A stretch of 21,335 nucleotides of DNA, from NCBI GenBank assembly GCA_964528095.1, contig CAZGSG010000078.1, positions 1 through 21,335 on the forward strand. Direction: 5' to 3'. The stretch is from CAZGSG01 sp964528095 (GTDB lineage: Bacteria > Bacteroidota > Bacteroidia > Chitinophagales > Chitinophagaceae). The notes beneath the pieces are model-generated. The model did not search any database and was not told where the DNA came from. It saw only the letters and a list, made by a program, of their open reading frames with translations. Both the position numbers and the translations under genes were made by a program. This document shows, piece after piece, positions 15,110 through 21,335 of the stretch (its first letter is position 1; each line of letters begins with the position of its first letter).

Positions 15110-15826
15110 TTAAAGCCCGGTAGATCCATCCCTGGCTTTTATTTTCTTCTTTCCTGAATTCTTTTTTTCATAGTCCAGTATGGCCTGTGGTTTTGAAAGG
15201 GTCTTTTTACCCGTAGTGTCCATTTTATTTTTTCCCGTACCGGAGATATCCAGTGGCTTCAGATCATCATCCACATCGGCTATCTCGTTGCCTGTACGAA
15301 GTTTGTTCATCCAGTAGTTCTCTGTCTTGAGAATGGTGCCCCATTCAGGATCATAGTAGGTCCAGGTGCCGTGTTTTACAGTCAGCCCTTCTACTTTTAC
15401 GATAGCCCTGTCTATTACCTTAGTAGGATCGTTGATGTCCAGGATATCAACGGTATCCATCGACTTACCGGGCTCCACGGCACGCCAGGTTTCTTCCCGT
15501 ACCAGGCCGCCCCTGTTTGTATAATAACGGGACTTCCCATTTAGGTTTCCCCATCTATAGGTTTCTTCCGCCAGCTTATCGCCCATCAACGAAAATTTTA
15601 TCCAGCGGCCATCTTTCTGATCGTTAACATAATACCCCTGCTCATCATAGCCGGGCTCACCACGTAGCGGGTCTACGTGCACCACCCAGGGGCCTTGTTT
15701 TTTACCCTGCAGATCCAACCGGTTAAGGGTATCTCCTTTCACACTAATGATGTAATCCTTCCACTGACCAAAGCCATTGATCGAGATAAACAACAGTAAA
15801 ACAATGATTAATCGCATAGCGGGCAT
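15110..15826 (-). CDS. Secreted MORN/YwqK-like repeat protein
   Basis: This 238-residue protein begins with a signal peptide (MRLIIVLLLFISINGFGQ from the inner ATG at 15817, or three residues longer from 15826). The body consists of MORN/YwqK-type units that alternate G-K-x-x-G-x-W with short beta hairpins: GKKQGPWVVH, DQKDGRWIKF, GNLNGKSRYYTNRGG, then KHGTWTYYDPEWGTILKTENYW. The C-terminal tail is lysine-rich and low-complexity (KKNSGKKKIKAR). Such proteins are often labelled toxin-antitoxin YwqK family antitoxins, but there is no toxin gene here and this one is exported. I would call it a periplasmic or surface repeat protein of unknown function. It is convergent with the esterase gene. Confidence 0.7.
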   Translation of the reverse strand: MPAMRLIIVLLLFISINGFGQWKDYIISVKGDTLNRLDLQGKKQGPWVVHVDPLRGEPGYDEQGYYVNDQKDGRWIKFSLMGDKLAEETYRWGNLNGKSRYYTNRGGLVREETWRAVEPGKSMDTVDILDINDPTKVIDRAIVKVEGLTVKHGTWTYYDPEWGTILKTENYWMNKLRTGNEIADVDDDLKPLDISGTGKNKMDTTGKKTLSKPQAILDYEKKNSGKKKIKARDGSTGL

Positions 15827-16602
15827 ATTATATAGGGTTATAACGCAAAAAAACGAGACATGTTTTGCCTGGATACAGCAAAAATTATGCAGTAATAAGT
15901 GCGACTGACAAAAAACAGGGGAGGTTTGTTTATAACCGAAGAATTGTTTCGGATCAAGTACGTCTCAGAAGTCTCACAAACCACCTTGTTGATGATAGGT
16001 TTACGCAGATGACAAACAACTTTATTAATCTGAAAAGGAACCTTAAAAATCAGCCAGCCGGAAGCCAATAACAGCGCCAGTGATAAGTAGAAGCCATCTC
16101 AAAGGTGTTTTTAATAGGGGCATGTTGTAGCGGACTATGCGCAAATAGCTAAATACTTCCTTCGGTCATTTTCTCTGCTAGTCCCATTGAAATCACTATC
16201 GAAATACATGAGTTACAAATTTATTTCAGAAACCCTCTGGTAAGGCTGCTTATTTAATGAAGAAATACTTTTGAGATAAGTTGCAGTAAATAACCCAGAA
16301 AAAATCCCTGATTTTTCTCAGAGGCCGCCCGCAGGATTTGTTAGTAAGGAGCTTTTATCGGTTAATCAATAATTTATAAACTAAAACTATCTTACCCTCT
16401 TTCTATTCAAAATCGCCAAACGCTGAACGACCATTTTAATCGCCAAACAACAGCTTCTATACCTAAAAGTAAAACCGGCACGATCAGTATAACATATCCT
16501 GTACTACTGCTATTTGCCTGCAGTATCCGGGAGGGATTTGTAACCTGCGGTCCATTTTCAAAAAAGCTACTTATTCTTTAAAATTTATTAGCCGTTAATA
16601 GC
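15827..16602. other. Long intergenic region without a convincing gene
   Basis: The two overlapping frames of about 70 residues at 15838-16071 on opposite strands resemble no family I know and have no supported start. Structure is present. GGTTTGT (15923-15929) pairs with ACAAACC (15976-15982), enclosing a CCGAA/TTCGG hairpin (15936-15952). 15976-15993 is imperfectly repeated at 16012-16029 (14 of 18). TACTGC/GCAGTA form an inverted repeat at 16505-16525. The first part could be an old repeat element. The last 200 bp is probably the upstream regulatory region of the LytTR regulator. Confidence 0.5.
16411..16448 (+). promoter_or_regulatory. Direct repeats of AATCGCCAAAC upstream of the LytTR regulator gene
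   Basis: An identical 11-mer occurs at 16411-16421 and 16438-16448, 27 bp apart, about 170 bp upstream of the regulator gene. LytTR domains characteristically bind pairs of direct repeats, so this is a candidate autoregulatory site. The period is longer than the roughly two helical turns of known LytTR sites, which lowers confidence. Confidence 0.3.
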
Positions 16603-16610
16603 TAATTTTA
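16587..16610 (+). promoter_or_regulatory. Inverted repeat ATTAGC/GCTAAT overlapping a -7 box of the LytTR regulator gene
   Basis: ATTAGC (16587-16592) and GCTAAT (16601-16606) form a 6-bp inverted repeat with 8-nt spacing. The right arm overlaps TAATTTTA (16603-16610), a near match to TAnnTTTG ending 5 nt before the ATG at 16616. A protein bound here would block the promoter. Confidence 0.35.
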
Positions 16611-16615
16611 AACCC

Positions 16616-17317
16616 ATGCAAACAACCGTCTCCTGTATTATAGTAGATGATGACGAAGTGGACCGGCTAACCACTTTATCGTTTGCCCGGAAACATGGCT
16701 TTCTATCTATCGAGGGAGTTTTTGAAAATGGGGAGCAAGCCTTACTGGCAATGCCGAAACTGAATCCCGATGTGTTGTTGCTGGATATTGATATGCCAGG
16801 CATTTCCGGCCTGCAGTTAAGAGAAAAATTACTGCATATACCCGCCTGCATTTTTATTACTTCTTATGCAGACTATGCCGTGGAAAGTTTTGAAATAGAA
16901 GCATTAGATTTCCTGGTAAAACCCATCAATGCAGAACGGTTCGCTAAAGCCATGGAGCGATTAAAAGACTATTTGACCATTCGCAAAAAAGCCGATTTGC
17001 TGGATACTACGCTTGGCACTGATACTATTTTTATAAAAGAGGGGCATGAGCAGGTGAAAATCAATTTTCATGATATCATTTACCTGGAAGCTTTAAAAGA
17101 TTATACCCGTATTGTAACCGCCACTAAAAAATACTGTGTGCACTCTGCAATGGGTAACCTGATAAAAGAACCGGCTTTTATATCCTTTATCCGCATACAC
17201 CGCAGCTATGCCGTGCAAAAAAATTATATCAAAAAAAAATCATCCACCGAGGTTTTGGTAAATACTATTTCTCTACCAGTGGGGAGAGCCTATAAAGAAG
17301 CACTAACTAATTTATAA
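16616..17317 (+). CDS. LytTR-family DNA-binding response regulator
   Basis: The 233 residues split into a CheY-like receiver (about 5-120) and a LytTR DNA-binding domain (about 135-233). The receiver has the acidic pocket IIVDDDE, the phospho-acceptor Asp57 in LLLDIDMPG, the Thr/Ser switch in FITSYADY and the conserved Lys in DFLVKP. The LytTR part reads DTIFIKEGHEQVKINFHDI, IYLEALKDYTRIVTATKKY, then FIRIHRSYAVQKNYI and ISLPVGRAYKEAL, the usual order of strands contacting DNA. The kinase gene follows after 4 nt, so the two form a two-component system. The order (regulator first) and the lack of a nearby target operon leave the regulon unknown. Possible regulatory repeats lie upstream. Confidence 0.92.
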   Translation: MQTTVSCIIVDDDEVDRLTTLSFARKHGFLSIEGVFENGEQALLAMPKLNPDVLLLDIDMPGISGLQLREKLLHIPACIFITSYADYAVESFEIEALDFLVKPINAERFAKAMERLKDYLTIRKKADLLDTTLGTDTIFIKEGHEQVKINFHDIIYLEALKDYTRIVTATKKYCVHSAMGNLIKEPAFISFIRIHRSYAVQKNYIKKKSSTEVLVNTISLPVGRAYKEALTNL

Positions 17318-17321
17318 AACC

Positions 17322-19340
17322 ATGCGGTGGCTATTTTCTTCTTTGCTCTTCCTGTTTACCTTATCAGTTGGCGCGCAACTGGCAGGACAACCCTTTATTG
17401 ACTCCCTGGTAAAAGAACTACCAACCGTAAAAGATGACACTATTAAAACAAGGCTGTATAAAAAGATTGTCGAGCAATATGCCAATAACAATCCTACAGA
17501 AGCTATGCGTTATCTGGAGCAGGGCATCGTGCATGTAACTGCCATGAAATGGGAAAAGGGCATTGCTGTTTTTAATAACCTGATGGGTAATATGTATAGT
17601 GATAAAGGGGATTACACTAAAGCAATCGAACTTTTCGACAAAGCCTATACTTTTCATTTATCCGATAAAGATTATTACAATGCGGCCTCCGCATCAAACA
17701 ATATTGGCAATGCCTACCTGCGACAGTCTATGATGGATAAGGCAATGGGATATTTCCTGGAAAGCCTGCAACTGGCGGAGAAAATTGATAATAAATACAT
17801 GACGGCCGTTTGTTTTAATAATATCGGGTTGGTGTATTTTAACCAGTATGATTATATAAAAACACTGGAATACCAAAATAAGGCACTGAAGATATACCGT
17901 GCTGAAAAAAATAAAGACGCGATGGCGGATAACTATTCCGCAATTGGCAATACCTATCTGCAAAAAAAAGATACGGTGGATGCCCGGAAATATTATACGG
18001 AAGCTATCGGCCTGTACGAACAAACCAATAACCAGATCGGTGTGGCAACAGTCTACACCAATCTATCTAATCTTTATACTGATTTAACAGTAAATCTTGG
18101 CTATAAATTAAAAGCACAGAAAATCTGGAATTCGATGAATCCCGCTCACCCGATTTCAATTGTCAACATGGGTAATATAGGGTTGAGTTATCTTGATTTT
18201 GCGCGCTACGATTCATTAAGGACCCCAAATTTGCCTTCTCATATTCCTGCCAGCAGGACCGCATTATTACAAAAGGCAGGCGATTACCTGAACCAGGGCA
18301 TTGCTTTGAGCCTGCAAACCGGTGATATGGGAAATTATTCTTACCTCACAGGTATTCGCGCGGAAGTGGAAGCGGAAAAAGGAGACTATAAAAAAGCTTA
18401 CTTCGATTTGAAGAATTATTACAATATCAACGACTCTATTTATTCGCAGGAAAATAAAAATAAAATCGCTGTCATCGAAGGGCAACGGGAAGTATCTATC
18501 CGTGATAAAGAAATCGCCATAAATAAACTGGCATTCTCTGTTCAACGGAAACAACGAATTGGTTTAATTGCAGGCATCGCTTTATTATGTATTACCGGGG
18601 CTTTTCTTTACCGGCAAAGTCGTTTACGAAAAAAAACAAATACGACCCTCTCTCATTTAAATTCCGAACTGGACGAAGCCAACAAAGTGAAGGCAAAATT
18701 CTTTGCCATTATCAGTCATGATCTGCGCAGCCCGATAGCCAAACTGGTTAATTTTCTGCATTTGCAAAAAGAAGAACCGGGTATGCTCAGCTCGGAACAA
18801 ATTGCCCGTCAGCAACAAAAAATCACAGCTTCTGCAGAAAATCTGCTGGATAATATGGAAACCATATTACTCTGGAGTAAAGGGCAGATGGAAAACTTCA
18901 AACCGGTAAAAAAGCAGGTAAAGGTCAGCGATTTATTCAGGCAGGTTGAGAATACATTTTCAGGATATGATAAAACCTCCATCACTTTTATCAACCCCGA
19001 AAACATATCACTTAATACTGATCAGAATTATTTGTATACCATTTTACAGAACCTGACAACAAATGCCATAAAAGCATTACAAAACACGAGTGGCGCCGTG
19101 ATAGAATGGAAGGCCTGGAAGGAAAACAACGATACTTTTTTTTCTATCGCCGATAATGGCCCTGGCTTTCCATCTGAATTTATTAGCGACTGGAATAAAA
19201 ACGCTATTGTTATGAGTGGAAAACATGGCCTGGGAATGCATATTGTAAAAGATATGGCAAAAGCCATCGATTGTATTGTCACATTGTCTGGTTCAGCGAA
19301 AGGAGCCATGGTTACATTAGCTATAGCTCATGAGCAATAA
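17322..19340 (+). CDS. TPR-containing sensor histidine kinase
   Basis: This 672-residue protein has a signal peptide (MRWLFSSLLFLFTLSVGAQ), a periplasmic array of tetratricopeptide repeats (about 45-375; units such as GNMYSDKGDYTKAIELFDKAY and NNIGLVYFNQYDYIKTLEYQ), one membrane helix (413-430), and a short coiled linker. The HisKA domain carries the phospho-accepting His466 in FFAIISHDLRSPIAKL. The ATPase domain has the N box (NLTTNAIKAL), G1 (DNGPGFP) and G2 (GKHGLGMHIV). It is a complete membrane kinase that should phosphorylate the LytTR regulator encoded 4 nt upstream. HisKA-type kinases are less usual partners of LytTR regulators than the LytS/His_kinase family, but TPR-HisKA-LytTR pairs do occur in Bacteroidota. 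The signal is unknown. Confidence 0.9.
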   Translation: MRWLFSSLLFLFTLSVGAQLAGQPFIDSLVKELPTVKDDTIKTRLYKKIVEQYANNNPTEAMRYLEQGIVHVTAMKWEKGIAVFNNLMGNMYSDKGDYTKAIELFDKAYTFHLSDKDYYNAASASNNIGNAYLRQSMMDKAMGYFLESLQLAEKIDNKYMTAVCFNNIGLVYFNQYDYIKTLEYQNKALKIYRAEKNKDAMADNYSAIGNTYLQKKDTVDARKYYTEAIGLYEQTNNQIGVATVYTNLSNLYTDLTVNLGYKLKAQKIWNSMNPAHPISIVNMGNIGLSYLDFARYDSLRTPNLPSHIPASRTALLQKAGDYLNQGIALSLQTGDMGNYSYLTGIRAEVEAEKGDYKKAYFDLKNYYNINDSIYSQENKNKIAVIEGQREVSIRDKEIAINKLAFSVQRKQRIGLIAGIALLCITGAFLYRQSRLRKKTNTTLSHLNSELDEANKVKAKFFAIISHDLRSPIAKLVNFLHLQKEEPGMLSSEQIARQQQKITASAENLLDNMETILLWSKGQMENFKPVKKQVKVSDLFRQVENTFSGYDKTSITFINPENISLNTDQNYLYTILQNLTTNAIKALQNTSGAVIEWKAWKENNDTFFSIADNGPGFPSEFISDWNKNAIVMSGKHGLGMHIVKDMAKAIDCIVTLSGSAKGAMVTLAIAHEQ

Positions 19341-19390
19341 TTCCCATCCGGTTAAACGAAAAGCGAAATAGCACGCGCGTCTGAAAGTAA

Positions 19391-19467
19391 CTGATCCGGT
19401 TTTTTCAGGATCAGCAAGTAGTTCGGGCCTATCACAAAATTTCCTGCATTTTATTAATGATGCAGGA
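19391..19467. terminator. Two hairpins between convergent kinase and AraC genes
   Basis: CTGATCC (19391-19397) pairs with GGATCAG (19408-19414) around a T-rich loop. A second 8-bp stem pairs TCCTGCAT (19442-19449) with ATGCAGGA (19460-19467). They lie in the 189-nt spacer between tail-to-tail genes and are plausible terminators. Neither is followed by a long T run, so rho-dependent or weak termination is possible. I see no gene in this spacer. Confidence 0.4.
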
Positions 19468-19529
19468 TTGCACTAATAGTCAACGCACGATTGGCAAAGG
19501 ACGCCTGGCAGGTTGCCTCTTCCTTCTAA

Positions 19530-20450
19530 TCAGTTGAAAGACTGTCTGAAATCCAACGGTGAGCTTCTGGTTTTTGTCTTGAATAATTTACTGAACGACT
19601 GCGGATGTTCAAAGCCCAACTCATAAGCAATCTCACTTACCGATAAAGCAGTAGTAGATAATTTTTCTTTTGCTTTTTCTATTAATTTGTCGTGTATATG
19701 TTGCTGGGTACTTTGGCCCGTTAATGTTTTAAGTAGTCCGCTCAAATAATTAGGGGATACATTTAATGCCCCGGCGATATATTGAACAGTAGGTATGCCC
19801 TTTCTCAACAGCTCTTCGTTGTTGAAGTAGTCCTTAAGAATATTTTCCAGCCGATCCAATACCTGGTGATTCGAAATTTTTCTGGTAATGAACTGGCGAT
19901 GGTAAAAGCGGTCTGCATAGGTCAGCAATAATTCAAGCTGGGCAATGATCACATCCTGGCTGAATTTATCAATACTCGAATGATATTCCTGCTTGATATG
20001 CTGCATAATACCCGTGACGGTTGATTCTTCTTTTTCTGAAAGGAATAAAGCCTCGTTCACCGCATAATCAAAATACTCGTATTTCTTTATTGTTTTGGCC
20101 AAATGTGTATTCCACAAAAAATCCGGATGGATCAGTAGCATCCATCCGGACTGTCTTAATTCTTCAGCTGGGTTCGCCTCAATTCCAAAAACCTGTCCGG
20201 GTGAAATAAAGAACATGATGCCATCATCAAAATCATATTGTTGTTGGCCATACCGCATCCGGGCATTCATATTCCTTTTCATTGCAACGGCATAAAAATC
20301 ATATACCAGGTTTAATGAGCCCTTGCCTGGCAACTGTTTAATTGATTCAAAGTTGATCACACTGATCAGCGGGTGTTCAGGCCTGGGCAGTCCCATCTTT
20401 TGATGATACTCGCTGATCGTTTTGAACCTGAGAAGCTGTTTTTTTGCCAT
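19530..20450 (-). CDS. AraC-family transcriptional regulator
   Basis: This 306-residue protein has a cupin-like N-terminal sensing region (about 25-190, including MMFFISPGQVFGIE-type strands) and a C-terminal AraC double helix-turn-helix (about 205-306). The first HTH reads VQYIAGALNVSPNYLSGLLKT. The linker helix and second HTH follow as LSVSEIAYELGFEHPQSFSKLFK, ending in the standard SPLDFR. The domain order is that of metabolite- or stress-sensing AraC activators. It starts 8 nt after the stop codon of the NmrA-like gene on the same strand, so the two are probably one operon, and the regulator may control its oxidoreductase neighbour. The ligand is unknown. Confidence 0.9.
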   Translation of the reverse strand: MAKKQLLRFKTISEYHQKMGLPRPEHPLISVINFESIKQLPGKGSLNLVYDFYAVAMKRNMNARMRYGQQQYDFDDGIMFFISPGQVFGIEANPAEELRQSGWMLLIHPDFLWNTHLAKTIKKYEYFDYAVNEALFLSEKEESTVTGIMQHIKQEYHSSIDKFSQDVIIAQLELLLTYADRFYHRQFITRKISNHQVLDRLENILKDYFNNEELLRKGIPTVQYIAGALNVSPNYLSGLLKTLTGQSTQQHIHDKLIEKAKEKLSTTALSVSEIAYELGFEHPQSFSKLFKTKTRSSPLDFRQSFN

Positions 20451-20458
20451 ATCAAAAT

Positions 20459-21106
20459 TTACTCATTTTTACTGAAGGCGGCAGCAAATTCTTTTGCAAA
20501 ATCCCGCATCTTCACCTTGCCCATTGCAGCCGGCTTATTCAGTTTATAATCCTCCCATAATATACCGCTATGCATGGCCGCATTCAGCTCTACCAGGCCA
20601 CCGGCAATTTTTGGCGCCATTCCTATTGCGTCCAGGCCGGCTCGCATTTGTTCATCGGTGATCACGATCCATTGCAGATCAGGCTTCCCGATAGCAGCTC
20701 CTAAGATACCGGCTACTTCATTGCAGCTAAGTTCCTCGCTGCCTACATACCGTATTTTTCTACCCTCAAACGGTTTCACTATTTCTTCAGCGATCGCATC
20801 AGCAATATCCAATGGCGATACCCATACTACCCTGTCTTCCGCCCCATAGTTGGAGGCGATAATACCGCTCTTTTTTATGCCCGGTAAAAAACCGTATTGG
20901 TTATAGTAAAAAGCAGTGGGTCGCATGGTAGTAATAGCAATACCTGGCAATTTGTTCAGGATCCCTTCTACATAATAATGACCGAGAATAAGACCCGTCC
21001 CCTTTTCCAGATGTGCACCAATACTGCTGAGATGCACTACCCGTTTTACACCCGAGTCACGGATGGCCTGCGCGTAACTATTACCAGCTTTTTGATAAAA
21101 AGCCAT
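20459..21106 (-). pseudogene. NmrA-like NAD(P)-binding oxidoreductase, 5' end missing
   Basis: The 215 residues match the middle and C-terminal part of NmrA/SDR-type proteins. Visible are SGVKRVVHLSSIGAHLEKGTG (strand and catalytic-region loop), ITTMRPTAFYYNQYGFLPGI, the DIADAIAEEIVKPFEGRKIRYVGSEELS segment, AGILGAAIGKPDLQW and KMRDFAKEF. Family members are usually about 280-290 residues and begin with a GATGxxG dinucleotide-binding motif. That N-terminal third is absent. Reading further upstream on the same strand gives native-looking residues (EYFGHSLDL before MAFYQKAG) until about 21134, then unrelated sequence and a stop at 21194-21196. The gene is therefore truncated by a junction near 21130, and the ATG used here is only the first internal one. 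Without the cofactor site it is probably inactive. Confidence 0.7.
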
Positions 21107-21186
21107 CAGGTCTAGGCTATGACCAAAATATTCACGGGCCGTTTTCTGGAAACGTCGTTTTTGAGTCTTCGGATCTGAAGGTTCTA

Positions 21187-21335
21187 ATGGAACTTACAGA
21201 ACTCCTTCGCATTCGCGAAGAGCCCGAAAATCACCAAGTTGATGCTCATGAGAGTGGGGCTCCAGTGATTGAATTGACAGTGGCTGACGGGAGTGTAGTT
21301 TATATTGGATTTGCGAGTGGTTTCATAAGATGGAA
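21187..21335 (+). CDS. Partial unknown reading frame running off the window edge
   Basis: From the ATG at 21187 the plus strand stays open for 49 codons to the edge. The same frame is open upstream to at least 21112, so the true start could be earlier or missing. The peptide (ELTELLRIREEPENHQVDAH..., then SGAPVIELTVADGSVVYIGF) alternates like a real soluble protein but matches no family I know. Its codon choice (GAG, GTG and GGG used freely) looks unlike the GAA- and GGC-rich neighbours. It begins right where the NmrA-like gene loses homology, so it belongs to foreign or rearranged DNA, or to a chimeric contig end. Confidence 0.35.
   Translation, partial: MELTELLRIREEPENHQVDAHESGAPVIELTVADGSVVYIGFASGFIRW

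Noticed and set aside
15923..15985. A tRNA-like fold (7-bp end stem followed by ACC)
   Set aside because: Only 60 nt long, with no T arm or anticodon arm of the right geometry on either strand.
15838..16071. Overlapping ORFs of 76 (minus) and 68 (plus) residues
   Set aside because: No recognisable domain, no supported promoter or start, and the peptide repeats (INKVVC twice) mirror a DNA repeat rather than protein evolution.
16411..16448. Start of a CRISPR array
   Set aside because: Only two copies of an 11-bp unit with a 16-nt spacer, no further repeats and no cas genes.

Overview
The window looks like chromosomal DNA from a member of the Bacteroidota, most likely a chitinophagaceal relative. 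The gene families support this: a DUF6702 protein, a LytTR regulator paired with a TPR histidine kinase, an LTA-synthase-like sulfatase of the Bacteroidota type, and an M1 peptidase beside a HupE/UreJ protein. Gene starts mostly lack Shine-Dalgarno sequences, and several have a Bacteroidota-type TAnnTTTG -7 box. The assignment rests on reading the sequence only.

Layout. (1) 1-2484, plus: the tail of a FAD subunit and a complete molybdenum subunit of a PaoABC/YagTSR-type aldehyde oxidoreductase. (2) 2593-4988: glmM on the minus strand, divergent from a SAM methyltransferase. (3) 4996-6969, minus: an LTA-synthase-like sulfatase gene broken by three in-frame stop codons. (4) 7098-9019, plus: a PAP2 phosphatase overlapping a CBS-domain hemolysin/CNNM-type membrane protein by one base. 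(5) 9126-12805: DUF6702 (minus), divergent from HupE/UreJ and an M1 metallopeptidase (plus). (6) 12810-12968: a 159-bp inverted-repeat element. (7) 12962-14082, minus: an SPFH membrane protein followed by a small ribbon-helix-helix protein, divergent from a secreted esterase (14202-15026). (8) 15110-15826, minus: a secreted MORN/YwqK-like protein, then about 790 bp without a convincing gene. (9) 16616-19340, plus: a two-component pair (LytTR response regulator, TPR histidine kinase). (10) 19530-21106, minus: an AraC regulator and an NmrA-like oxidoreductase that has lost its N-terminus. (11) About 21136-21335: an unrelated plus-strand reading frame that runs off the edge.

How the genes work together. 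Most are small independent envelope, cell-wall or regulatory units. The clearest working pairs are the aldehyde oxidoreductase subunits, the regulator and kinase, SPFH with its RHH partner, HupE with the M1 peptidase and DUF6702, and NmrA with AraC. Convergent gene pairs are separated by long hairpins or inverted repeats that probably end transcription from both sides.

Most worth a second look: the -7 boxes only 4-8 nt from five start codons (a leaderless-mRNA signature), the nonsense-riddled sulfatase, the 159-bp element, the SPFH-RHH unit with a palindrome on its promoter, and the abrupt junction near 21,130. I did not find a clearly new defence or biosynthetic system.
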